Shown: in pieces, positions 31,127 through 41,146 of the stretch
How the letters are laid out: every line of letters begins with the position of its first letter
How positions within the stretch are numbered: position 1 is the first letter of the stretch
DNA from: Elymus sibiricus
Lineage: Eukaryota > Streptophyta > Magnoliopsida > Poales > Poaceae
NCBI GenBank assembly: GCA_039707655.1
Contig: CM077665.1
Span: forward strand, 441,191,531 to 441,255,530
Length of the DNA stretch: 64,000 bases
Direction of reading: 5' to 3'
The notes under the pieces: generated by a model
What the model saw: only the letters and a program-made list of their open reading frames with translations
Database searches by the model: none
Told to the model about the DNA's origin: nothing
Translations under genes and position numbers: made by a program

Positions 31127-32070
31127 TTCTTGAGATGGCACGATCTTGATGTATCACGGGCTTTGTTAATATAGTTGGACCATATGGTGTTTTTCCCTCT
31201 CTATCTTGTTGTGATGAATTGAATCTTTCCCTTTGAGATCTCGTTATGTTGGATTGAATATTTGGTTTGAGAACAGTTCATGTATGTCTTGCATGCGGAT
31301 ACCCGTGGTGACAATGGGGTATTCTATTGGTTTACTTGATATATGTTATGGCATCAACTTGCGGATTCCGGTGACCTTGGGGATCTATGCATAGGGGTTG
31401 ATTGCACGTTCATGTCGCATAATTTACCCACGGATACTTGAGGTGACATTAAGGTTGATTGATATGTATCATTGGTGTTATTTTACTACGAACTCTAGGG
31501 CTATTTGTGACACTTATAGGAATAGCTCAAAAGATTGATCGGAAAGAATAACTTTGAGGTGGTTCTACTATGTACACCAATTTCATCTTATGTTCTCCGC
31601 TACTTATTTACTTTGGAGTGATTCTTTGTTGCACGTTGAGGGATGGTTATATGATTCAACTATGTTAGCATTGTTGGGAGATTGCACTAGTGAAAGTATG
31701 AACCCTAGGCCTTATTTCCAAGCATTTATACAACGTTTTGCTCGCTGTTTACTATTTGTTACCTTGCTGTTTTTATATTTTCAGATTACAAGAACCTATT
31801 TCTATCATCCATATTGCACTTGTATCACCATATCTTCGCCAAACTAGTGCACCTATACAATTTGCGATTGTATTGGGTGTGTTGGGGACACAAGAAATTT
31901 CTTGTATTTGATTGCAGGGTTGTTTGAGAGAGACCATCTTGATCCTACACCTCCCATGGATTGATAAACCTTAGGTCATCCACTTGAGGGAAATTTGCTG
32001 CTGTCCTACAAAACTCTGTACTTGGAGGTCCAACAATGTCTACAAGAATAAAGTTGCGTAGTAGACATCA
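30518..32070 (+). repeat. Gypsy 3' LTR, type B
   Basis: Runs TGATACGTCTCCAACGTATCG to GTAGTAGACATCA. Clearly related copies are at 46574-48184 (minus), 57979-59494 and 61678-63337. It holds a (TC)n run at about 31092-31123. It is followed at once by CACTA-like sequence. Confidence 0.82.
31092..31123. repeat. (TC)n microsatellite in type B LTR
   Basis: A CT run at the same LTR position in all four type B LTRs but with different lengths; the corresponding GA run in the inverted copy is at about 47583-47602. Confidence 0.9.
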
Positions 32071-32960
32071 AGCGTGAATCGCAAACGGTATAGTTCTAGC
32101 TCCGTCGCCAATAATGCAAACTGTGTGCGATGGCGGATCCATCAAATACGATTCACAAAAGAGTTGCATGTGCGATATGTGGCAAATAGTTGATCCAGAC
32201 AAACTGTTTGTAATTAGCCAAATTAACATAGATGGTTGTACAAATCTAGATGTGTGCGATAGGCGGCATATAGTTCACTCTGATAAACTGTTTGTGATGA
32301 TACAACAGAACACAAACGATTGGGCTTAACAAGATGTGTGTGATACTCGACAAATAGGTCTGTAATCAGAATTGTGTGAGAATACCAATAATAACACAGA
32401 CGATTCCTCCTAATAAGCTGTGTGTGTTGTTGGCAAACGGTTGCTGGTAAATAATTGTCAGCGATTGCTGGAAACATCACAGACGTGTTCCTTAGTTTAC
32501 TCGTATGAGATGTGATTTGCTCTGCCTGCACAACATCTAAGCTCTGCATCGTGGCGCACGTAACTGCATGGTGGCTTGAGGGACATCGACAGCATGCGTG
32601 GATGGATGCTGGCAGAGTGCGCCGTGGCCGCCTCAACTGCGAGCGTAGATCAATTGAACACGCTAGGACTGGCCGTATACAAGCCGACTAGCGGTTGTGA
32701 GCCGCCGACGTCCTGGGGAAATGACGACGTCGTAATATAACGCAACCATTTTCTTATTATTAATCATTTGTGTAGTCATCATTTCTTCCTCCTCTGTCCC
32801 GTCCTGTCACTGCGTTGCCGCCAGAGGATTGCAGATCATGCTTTAGCACCGCACAGGTGCTTCATTTGACCACGCGCGAGCCCTTCCCCCGCGCAGCGCG
32901 CAGGTTCCCGCAAAAGCTTCGCGCCCGGCTCGGCGAAATCCCCCAAATCCCCAATGCTTG
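32071..32960 (+). other. CACTA subterminal copy 2 and promoter-like DNA
   Basis: 32110-32450 aligns with 26460-26850. About 32500-32960 becomes GC-rich and looks like grass promoter sequence upstream of the ORF at 33058. No coding frame is supported here. Confidence 0.5.
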
Positions 32961-32969
32961 CAGGCCTGC

Positions 32970-32976
32970 TATAAAA
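32970..32976 (+). promoter_or_regulatory. TATA box upstream of cargo ORF A
   Basis: TATAAAA 88 bp before the ATG at 33058, in a CT-rich 5' UTR-like context. Confidence 0.55.
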
Positions 32977-33057
32977 CCCTCACTGCCGGTGACTCCACAT
33001 CACTTTCAGCCCCTCTCTCCCCGTAGCTTATCTAGTTTGCATCTCCCCCAATCGCCA

Positions 33058-33645
33058 ATGACACCGGCCCGTCGTCGTCCCTCATCCACTCCACCAGAGG
33101 ACAAGTCCAACTGGGAGGCTTCACCTCATAGTCGCGGTAGTCCTATGAAGCATGTAGTGCACGTGGCATCCCTAGTGGGTGTGCGCTCACCACCCACCAC
33201 ACGCTCCGCCTCCACTGCCCAAAGGTAGCTGCTGCTGGCGGCCGGCGTGGCCGCCACCCCACTAACGACCGCCACCCTAGGGGCAGCCGCCTTGGCTGCG
33301 ATCCCACCATCAGACGCCAGGGACATCACCTGCTCCGCCACCGTGACCCGAATGCGGGAGTTGGAGGCCGCCAAAGGCTCGCCGGTGGGCTTTTGTGTCA
33401 AAGACCTTGCGCTCTACATCTACTTCCTTGAGAAGGAGGTGGAGCACCAGGTCGAGCACGCAAAGAAGCTCACCAATGACGTGGCTGCAGGAGAAGCCGT
33501 AGCGGCGATGCGGAATGCGGAGATCTACACCGATTCCCTCCGCTTCCAGGAGGCGCGTATGGAGCGGCAGAGGGCAGCAGTGCTAGGCAACGAATGCGAC
33601 TCCACCGGCACGTCAGTAGCCTCCTCCTCCTCTGCCTCTTACTGA
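33058..33645 (+). pseudogene. Cargo ORF A, unknown protein with one in-frame stop
   Basis: ATG at 33058 (MTPARRRPSSTPPEDK) in the context GCCAATGAC. The frame runs 195 codons to TGA at 33643-33645 with one TAG at 33226-33228. After it come an alanine-rich stretch (TTATLGAAALAAIPPSDA), a helical segment rich in E/K/H (YFLEKEVEHQVEHAKKL), and a Ser-rich C-terminus. The upstream TATA box and codon-like composition point to a gene rather than a chance frame. The downstream 33650-33900 looks like a 3' UTR. I do not recognise the family. It may be a captured host gene or an ORF typical of this element. The stop could be a C-to-T change. Confidence 0.45.
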
Positions 33646-33930
33646 GCGTGCTCGACAGATGAGAGGCTACTGGAAGTAGTGCAAAGCCCCTTCTGTAGTA
33701 GTATTTAGGGGCTGTTCTGTTCAGTTCATATAACTATAGATATGGTTGAACTATATCATGTACTTTAAATTATCTAGTATATATAGTTGAACTAGCTATT
33801 TCCATACATGGTTGGCAACAATCGGGGAGTAGTTTGTTCGGTTTAGCTGTCGAGTTAAACTGTTTTGTATAAAGAACGACTTCTTAATCAATTAATGAAA
33901 TCTATGTTTTTCTGAATTTCAGTTGCAAAA
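33646..33930 (+). other. 3' UTR-like sequence after ORF A
   Basis: AT-rich, no coding frame, with T-rich and AATGAAAT elements typical of plant 3' ends. Confidence 0.35.
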
Positions 33931-33935
33931 TTACA

Positions 33936-34110
33936 CCGTACTAGTGATTTTGCTCCTGCAAAATTTGACAAATGGCAGTGTTACAATGATGACAAATGCC
34001 AATGTGACTGCATTGACAAATGCCAATGTTTCCAATTTGACAAATGGCAATTTACCCAATATGACAGATGCAAATCTTACCAAATTGGCATATGCCAATG
34101 TTACCCATTG
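33936..34110 (+). repeat. Tandem minisatellite of about 21-24 bp
   Basis: Seven to eight diverged units built on TTGACAAATGCCAATGTT. One frame reads as an Asn-rich repeat (LTNANV, MTNANV, LTNGNL), but there is no promoter-like context, so I treat it as a DNA repeat. Confidence 0.85.
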
Positions 34111-34405
34111 ACAAAGCACACGGGTCATCGGACATAATCGTTTGCGATGATGCGATCCACCAATCTGTTCGCACCAAATTCTCACTTGGGTTACTGGCGA
34201 AGGAAGCATAACTCTCGATCTGCATATGTGTATTCAATAAAAAACGTTTGCAATGAGTGTTTATTCAGAGAAAAATATATATGTTTTTATTTACTTTGAG
34301 TACTATGTGCATTCATAGATAAATACCGAGTTGATCAAATCATAGATTTAATTCAGTCAAACTGTGACATTACATTCAGACGATCGAGATACAATATAAA
34401 GAAAA
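34111..34405. other. CACTA-type repeat DNA
   Basis: Holds GTTTGCGATG motifs of the CACTA subterminal kind near 34140 and 34230, then AT-rich DNA. No gene is seen. Confidence 0.4.
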
Positions 34406-35086
34406 CTAATTACGGCGGCAGTGGTGGCGGTGTTCTACGCCGGCGTCATCTTCCTCCGGGACACCGTTGTTCAAGTCGTCAAACGAGACCAGAATGTTAT
34501 GGACTTGCCAATCAAAGAGTTGGTCATCTCGCAATTGACGTGCGGGGGCCCGGGGGCGGCGACTAGCGGCGTTGCGAGGAAGCGGATGACGGCGGTGTAC
34601 CATGCCACCGAGGGAGCAGCCACAGGTGCAGGCGCACGCACGGGCACAGACGCGGTGGGTGCAGGCGCGCACGGGCACGGGTGCAGTGGGTGCAGGCGCA
34701 TGCACGGGCACGTGCGTGGTTGGTGCGAGCACACTCATTGGGACCGGCGCGGCGGGTGCAGGGGCGCCCACGAGCACAGGCGCAAGAGGAGGCGCTGGCG
34801 CTTGCACGTAGACGAGCCCGCACGGGACCGTGGGGACCTCGCTGATGCCCATGGTTTCCAGCGCTGTGATGATGCTCGACCAGCCCGTCAATGCCAAGGG
34901 GATGGTTGCGGGCACGGGCGCATGGATGGTTGCTGGCGAGTGTACAGGGGCAGCATCCGCTACGGCCTGCAACTCGTCTAGGTCCATGTTCATGACGTCC
35001 CATTCGTCTTTATGTTCTATCTCCTCTGGCTCGGGGTCGACTTCACCAAACCGAAAGACTAGCAACATATGATCCTTGTGCACCAT
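34406..35086 (-). CDS. Cargo ORF B, proline/alanine-repeat protein of unknown function
   Basis: I choose the ATG at 35086 (MVHKDHMLLVFRFGEVD; GCCATGG context) rather than the longer open frame that starts at 35527, because a TATA-like TTTAATAGG and a CT/CA-rich leader lie just upstream on the minus strand. 226 residues: an acidic N-terminus (PEPEEIEHKDEWDVMNMDL), a middle of APAP/APVPV repeats, then a basic Cys/Arg stretch, and a C-terminus DDQLFDWQVHNILVSFDDL with an acidic tail. The AP pattern jumps to another frame between about 34700 and 34560 and the C-terminus returns to the first frame, suggesting two compensating indels. Family not recognised. Confidence 0.4.
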   Translation of the reverse strand: MVHKDHMLLVFRFGEVDPEPEEIEHKDEWDVMNMDLDELQAVADAAPVHSPATIHAPVPATIPLALTGWSSIITALETMGISEVPTVPCGLVYVQAPAPPLAPVLVGAPAPAAPVPMSVLAPTTHVPVHAPAPTAPVPVRACTHRVCARACACTCGCSLGGMVHRRHPLPRNAASRRPRAPARQLRDDQLFDWQVHNILVSFDDLNNGVPEEDDAGVEHRHHCRRN

Positions 35087-35559
35087 GGCGTATGTGGAGG
35101 TTTGTATGATAAAGGGGAATGGGAGGTGAAGAGAGATGATTGTGAGTGAGTGGGCAGTAAGGACGCCTATTAAACAATGGCTCGGGCGCCATTGATGGAC
35201 AGGTTGGAAGCGAGGCGGGCGGATATGGAGGTCAAAGGGCTTGCTTCCCGACGAGCCAGTAGCGTACTGCTCGCACGCCTCCCGGTGAGCCTGCGCACCG
35301 AAGGCCAGCTCGCACGCCTCCCGTCTACTCAAACAACTGCTCGCACGACACCTGCTTGCCAATAAAGAGTGCAACGCATGGTAGAACGTAAATCTGCAGT
35401 AGAATGCCCACGATCTGTAAATAATACAACCGTTTGCGATGGTAAAGTGACACATCTTTGTTCCAAAATGCTTTTGTTGGCTATTAATGTGTGCGCCTTT
35501 TCCCGAAGTGGGCATGAAAAATACCACAACATATTTGTTCTATATCAGGACGCCATGCT
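35087..35559. other. Upstream region of ORF B
   Basis: Minus-strand promoter-like sequence (35087-35180), then GC-rich DNA with repeated CTCGCACGCCTCCCG wording, then a GTTTGCGATGG motif at about 35430. No further gene is supported. Confidence 0.35.
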
Positions 35560-37515
35560 CAATTTCTTGAATTTTGTGTGAGTTTTAGATTTACTATAAT
35601 TTAAACCAATATTCTCAATGTTGGCTCTGCGAAGATTTTTTTTATTGAAAAACGTGTCTCAAATAGGAAAACAAAATCCTACGATGCCTTTATGTGCCTT
35701 GTCATGACAGTAAGCCAAGTTTCATGAATTTCTGATGAGTTTTTGATTTACATGAATTTTAAACCCAAGTTTCTCAATGTTTGTGTCTGAGCCAAGATGC
35801 CGACATGTTTGAAATTCATTCCATTTTCTTGCATGGGACCTAAAGATGCAGCCAACTTATATGATTTTCAACCTATTTTGATGCACCGGACCTTGTAATT
35901 GTAGTTCAAATTTGAATTATGCTCAGTAAATGCCCATAAAACTCAATTAATGTATAAAAAAGGCCAAACAACCACTGAATAATTCCATATTTTAGCACGA
36001 CACTCCTATTGGTTTATGTTGCCTCTAGAAAAGGTTCAAGGCGAGAAGAGGCAGCGAATGTCGTTTCGCCCACATAAGGTGACACGTTCCCTATCGGAAC
36101 CACAAAGCTTCCCGTGAGAAGCTCCGGTTTGTAAGGGGCTTGTACCAAAACTTGTCCCAAATTGTACAATTTTTTTACCACGGCCCATATGTGCCATGTC
36201 ATAACAACATGCCAAGTTTCATGAATTTCTGACGAGTTTTGAATTTACAGTAATTTAAAAACCAAATTTCTCAATGTTTGTGGCCGAGCCAAGACCCCGA
36301 TCGAGATGTTTGAAGTTCATTCCCATTTTTTGCATGGGACCTAAAGATGTAGCCATGTACACTTATATGTTTTTTCAACCCATTTTGATGCACCGGACCT
36401 TGTGATTGTAGTTCAAATTTGAGTTATGCACATTAAATGCCTATAAAACTCAATTAATGTATAAAAAAGGCCAAACGAACCCGGAATAATTCCATATTTT
36501 AGCACGACACTCCTATTGGTATTGTTGCCTCTATAAAAAGCTGAAGGCGAGAAGAGGCAGCGGATGTCGTTTCGCCCACATAAGGTGTCACGTTCCCTAT
36601 TAGAACCACAAAGCATCCCGTGAGAAGCTCCGGTTTGTAAGGGGCTTGTGCCAAAACTTGTCGCAAAATGGACAATTTTTTTACCATGACACATATGTGC
36701 CATGTCATGATAGGATGCCAAGTTTCATGAATTTCTGACGAGTTTTGGATTTACAGTAATTTAAAAACCAAGTTTCTCAATGTTTGTGGCCGAGCCAAGA
36801 CCGCGAGATGTTTGATATTCATTCCCATTTCTTGCATGGGACCTAACGATGCATCCATGGATATTTATATGATTTTCAACCCATTTTGATGCACCAAAAC
36901 TTGTGATTGTAGTTCAAATTTTAATTATGCACATTAAATGCCTATAAAACTCAATTAATGTATAAAAATGCCAAACGAACCCTGAATAATTCCATATTTT
37001 AGCACGACACTCCTATTGGTCTATGATGCCTCTAGAAAATTTCAAGGCGAGAAGAGGAAGCGAATGTCATTTCGCCCACATAAGGTGACACGTTCCCTAT
37101 CGGGACCACAAAGCTTCCCGTGAGAAGCTCCGGTTTATAAGGGGCTTGTGCCAAAACTTGTCCCAAATTGGACAATTTTTTATCACGACACATATGCGCC
37201 ATGTCATGACAACATGCCAAGTTTCATGAATTTCTGACGAGTTTTGGATTTACAGTAATTTAAAAACCAACTTTCTCAATGTTTGTGGCCAAGCCAAGAT
37301 GCCGAGATGTTTGAAATTCATTTCCATTTCTTGCATGGGACCTAAAGATGCAGGCATGGACACTTATATGATTTTTCAACCCATTTTGATGCACCGGACC
37401 TTGTGATTGTAGTTCAAATTTAAACTATATAAATACCTAGAAAACTCAATTAAGCTATAAAAATGCCAAATGAACCCTGAATAATTCTATATTTTATCAC
37501 GACACTACTATTGGT
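35560..37515 (+). repeat. Tandem array of about 500-bp units
   Basis: The marker GCCAAGTTTCATGAATTTCT occurs at 35714, 36211, 36717 and 37216, giving periods of 497, 506 and 499 bp, with a partial, more diverged unit at about 35560-35690. Units share blocks such as TTTCTCAATGTTTGTG, GCATGGGACCTAA, ATTCCATATTTTAGCACGAC and GAGAAGCTCCGGTTT. Short open frames in the units are conserved only because the DNA is repeated; there is no start context or codon signal. Confidence 0.92.
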
Positions 37516-37775
37516 CTGTGTTCACTGCAGATAAATTTTATTGCAATCCAAACACCGTCGTTTGCCGAAGTAACCTCATTTTTCGTTTTAAAAACAATAT
37601 GAAAATCAAGTATATCACAAACAGTTCATGATCATGAATCGTGTGTGATGCAATACAAAATATCTTGGGCCAATCCTCATATATGGCTTAGGCCGGAAGC
37701 TTCGTCGGCTACAGTCCACCACTGGCGAGTTAACCGCACTGGCTGCCCAAGACCATTTTACTATTCAATTGTTGC
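37516..37775. other. CACTA-type repeat DNA
   Basis: Contains ATCGTGTGTGATGC (about 37638) of the subterminal motif family. No gene is seen. Confidence 0.4.
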
Positions 37776-39193
37776 TAGTGAAAGATGGGGACGTGGATCC
37801 CCGTCGTGAGGTCAACTTCGGCAACCCACTCCGGCCCGAGCGTTACCGCATCTGCCATGAGGGCGCTTAGAACATGCATGAGCGCAACTGCTCTCTCCGA
37901 CATGGCGGCAGTAGTAACTGAAAGGGTAGCTGTTGCAGCTGAGAGGGTGGCAACAATAACCGCGACGGTGATGGCAAATGGTGAGAACGACACAACAACT
38001 GTCAGTTTCTTGACAGTCGACGTAGCCTTGATGACGGCCGCCCATGCCCATCTCGATGCCGCCCACGCCCATCGGTCACTACACAAATCACATCGGTCTT
38101 CTCCCACACCGGTCGACAACCCACATCCGATGAGTTTGTAATCGTTGAGTTTTCTCGAGCAGGCGTCCGTTCGTCGGCGGCCTCCCTAGCGAAGATGGTG
38201 GCCATACATGCCTGGACCAAGGCTGCCCACGCCCGGCTCATGGTGGCCTTTTCAAAAGAGATGGCGGATGAATAATCTGAGCATAAACCCACAATTCACC
38301 GAACCCCAACAAACACACCGCAAAAGAAGATTACATCGGATAGATCACCATGGGAATCGCAGGAACTTTGTATTGAAGATCAAAGAGAGAGAAGAAGCCA
38401 TCTAGGTACTAGCTATGGACCCGTAGGTCTGTGGTGGACTACTCACGCATCATCATGGAGGCAGCAAGGTTGATGCAGATGGCCTCCGTGGTCGATTCCT
38501 CCTCCGGCAGAGTACCGTAAAAGGTTTCCAGATGGCCTCCCGTCAGAACAGAGGCTTGCGGCGGCAGAAAAAGTGTTTCGGGTGGCTCTTGTTCGTTTTT
38601 TGATTTTAGAGAATTTATGGAGGTGGAATTAGGTCAAACGGAGCCACGAGGGGACCACAAGGCATCAGGGCGCGCCTACCCCCAGAGCATGCCCTGTTGC
38701 CTTGCCGTCTCCTCGTCTCGCTTCTGGTTTCCTCCCAAAGCTTCATGGGTCTCTTTTGTCCAAAAAAAATCGTCAAAAAGTTTCGCCGAGTTTGGACTTC
38801 GTTTGATACAGATTTTTTGGAAAACCAAAAATAGGCAAAATACAACAACTGGCACTTGGCACTGGGTTAATAGGTTAGTTCCAAAATGATATAAAGTAGC
38901 ATACAATTGCATATAAAGTATACTAGATTGATAATATAATAGCATGGAACAATTAAAAATTATAGATACGTTGGAGACGTATCAGCCGCTTTAAACGACA
39001 GTTCGTGGTGTTTTCTCTAGTGCACAACCGGTGCCTTCGATGAAGACTACGAGTTATTTTATCAGCATGCCCGTGCTTTCCCGAGCTTCAGAGTTGGTGG
39101 CTCACTCACCACTACGAGGAGGGCACCCACAACGCGGAGGCCTCACCCTCTTCCAAACCCATCATTATCGGTATCTCCAATGACGAGGAATAG
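37776..39193 (+). pseudogene. Cargo ORF C, unknown protein, frameshifted and split by an LTR scrap
   Basis: ATG at 37785 (MGTWIPVVRSTSATHSG). Open to 38141, with a long Ala/Val/Thr helix-like middle. A frame change near 38100 gives FVIVEFSRAGVRSSAASLA and AWTKAAHARLMVAFSKEMA up to 38265, where a minus LTR piece (38266-38987) interrupts. Beyond it, FDEDYELFYQHARAFPSFR and, after another shift, an acidic end PIIIGISNDEE stop at 39191-39193. The pieces look like one former protein but the joins are inferred. Family not recognised. It may be captured host sequence, like the B3 fragment that follows. Confidence 0.35.
38266..38987 (-). repeat. Truncated type A LTR, inverted
   Basis: The reverse complement starts TGATACGTCTCCAACG at 38987 and follows the LTR at 28126 for about 720 bp, then stops abruptly at 38266. 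It lies inside cargo ORF C. Confidence 0.82.
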
Positions 39194-40093
39194 CTTATTT
39201 TTAGCTTAATTACTAAGGACCTATGTTCAGCTAGCTACGCCGGTTAGGAATGTTTGGTTTTCCTGTTGCATGTGCTGCTCCTGCCTTTCCTTAAGAAATT
39301 CTAGTGAAATATCCAATGTAATGCTACTATGCAATCTGACCTTCTAGTATGTTCTATTGTACAAAGTGGTGCTCAGTTAACTATTTGGTTCATTTGTTGT
39401 GGTGATCATTTAACTGTTTGGTTCAATTCTGCAATGTGATGTTCGATTGTTGTTGGTACAATTTTATATTGTTATGCATGTGAGAAGCAATTCGAATTTG
39501 GATGTACTAAATACATGTGAAACATATACAATTGCTATATTTCATACTTCTTAGCATGCTTGGCTTTTCCATGTGGCTCGAATTAATATGTTGGATCTGC
39601 AATGCATTTATTTTTCATTAACACATTTTACTGATAGCACGCCAAATATCAGTTATAACCCGATCAATATCTATCTTAAATACGTTGTATGGGGAAACAA
39701 TGGGAGACACTGAAGTTTACCATCGAGGTTTGCACATGCATGATCCTTTGGCTAATAGCACATTGTTGTGCAATTGCAGGAACCATTCTAATATTTAGGT
39801 TTCTAATAATTTGGTTTTGCACATGTATATCCTGCGCTGAGAGGTTTAGACCCACTGTTTGACCCATTTTGCATGTGGGGACATGAGGTGTTCATGAATA
39901 TCAGTCAAATCAAGAAACTCAAAAAGATTATTAAGATAAAGAAACTAGCGACGAAAAACAACTAGATGTTTGTCTGCAGAATGAAGAAAACATTAGTCAA
40001 CTATAGGATGGTACTATCTCTTTTACCTTATCTTTTTCCCTTTGTGCCATTTCAAATTTTAGAAAAGATATTTATGCATATCCTTGTTTCCAG
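39194..40093 (+). other. AT-rich region between ORF C and the B3-like fragment
   Basis: Mostly non-coding. A Lys-rich open stretch near 39890-39960 and an ATG at 39966 may be upstream exon remnants of the B3-like gene, with a pyrimidine-rich tract and CAG acceptor at 40091-40093. I cannot define an exon with confidence. Confidence 0.3.
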
Positions 40094-40345
40094 TCCTTTC
40101 CAAAGCAGTTCATCGATGATTACGTCTCAAACCATCTGTATGGTCAAGAGGCGAGGAAGGTATTCATACAACACCCATGGTATAATCTTGAAGTCTTCCT
40201 CAAGAGGATGAAGGATGGACATGCAACCATCCACATGCACTGGCCTAAAGTTGCAAGGACCTTCAACATCAGTGAAGGCTCAATATTTTCCTTCCGCTTC
40301 AACAATTTTCTAGACAAGATTCATCTGTCTATTTATCGTCTATGA
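40094..40345 (+). pseudogene. B3 DNA-binding domain-like gene fragment (last exon)
   Basis: After a splice-acceptor-like TTGTTTCCAG the frame opens with SFPKQFIDDYVSNHLYGQ, then WYNLEVFLKRMKDG, HWPKVARTFNISEGSIFSFR and IHLSIYRL, ending at TGA 40343-40345. The order matches a plant B3 domain: Pro-Lys-x-Phe start, central W-x-V strand, W-P-x-F/V-like helix, G-x-x-F-x-F, and a closing hydrophobic strand. B3 proteins are plant transcription factors; members of the REM group end this way. Only about 83 residues are present, without a clear upstream exon, so this is a fragment, probably captured by the CACTA-like element. Confidence 0.45.
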
Positions 40346-41146
40346 TGCTACTTTCCAAAGGTTTTAGATGTTGCATGTGAAACTTTGGTCCTGTTGTTGT
40401 TATTGGGTAGCTAGGTATATGCCTATATGGTGTAACTGAGTGCTGAAGCTATATGATGTTGTACTCTGATGTGATTTCAATTATGAAATCCTGGTTGCCG
40501 TAATACGAATATGAATCATATTGTGTGCGTGATATGAAATGTCAATTTGATAACTAAATGGATTATAAATAATAGGGCAATTAGGGTGCTTATTGCGTTT
40601 TTCTATTGCAGACTGTTTCTCAGATAACACCATGGGCGATGACCTCAATAAACCACAGGGTTTCTAGAAAGTTGGCATGTTCGACCAGTGAACAATCACA
40701 CACGACTTCCGGCCTCGAACTGTGTGCTTAGGCCACCTATCACATACATTTTTCACATAAAAAGTGTGTGATGGACAACCCTATGCCAAATAGTTTCTTC
40801 TAGGCACCGTGCGTGATGTATTGAGTAACGCAATCGATAGAATTATAACAATCGTGTGTGATGGCCACACCCATCACAGATGGTGTTCTGTAGAAAACTG
40901 TGTGTGATGTACCGTACAAACGGAAACGTATCTGTGGGGTTAACTGTGTGGGATGCCAAGTGCATCTCACACGACTTCTACAATATGTCCTTTTGCCCAG
41001 CGTGTGTGACCGGAGTCATTGGCGACGATTTATCCGTGTCATGTGGGACAGGCCCTCCTATCTCACACACAGGCAAGGTGACGGTTTAAAACTACATCGC
41101 AGAAAGGGGGTAAAAACCGTTTGTATAGGAGCCGCCTGCACTAGTG
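40346..41146 (+). repeat. CACTA right subterminal repeats and terminus
   Basis: From about 40620 there are many copies of a GTGTGTGATG-type 10-bp motif in both orientations (for example near 40680, 40760, 40850, 40905). The block ends in GTATAGGAGCCGCCTGCACT then AGTG at 41146. Subterminal repeats of this kind bind CACTA transposase. The three bases after the end are AGA. Sequence 40346-40620 is plain 3' flank of the B3 fragment. Confidence 0.65.

Larger units (their letters stand above)
32071..41146 (+). mobile_element. CACTA-like element, right part, with gene-like cargo
   Basis: The right terminus is CCTGCACTAGTG ending at 41146, the inverted complement of a CACTAGTGCAGG CACTA end, preceded by a subterminal zone full of TGTGTGATG-type repeats (about 40620-41100). 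The same motif family recurs at 32110-32450, 34120-34260, 35430-35460 and 37630. The interior has several small ORFs, a B3-like fragment, a 500-bp tandem array and an inverted LTR scrap, and no recognisable transposase. The left CACTA end was not found. The composition suggests a non-autonomous element. A cluster of several elements is possible. Confidence 0.6.

Noticed and set aside
31685..31692. CACTAGTG as the missing left CACTA terminus (also at about 59248 and 62950)
   Set aside because: It lies inside the type B LTR at the same place in every copy, so it belongs to the LTR.
34421..34981. 186-codon plus frame opposite ORF B
   Set aside because: Rich in Gly, Ala and Thr because it is the complement of the Ala-Pro repeat. 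ORF B has the better start and upstream region.
35560..37515. Repeated minus-strand frames of 62-102 codons in the 500-bp array
   Set aside because: They recur because the DNA is tandemly repeated. Frames and ends vary and there is no promoter-like context.
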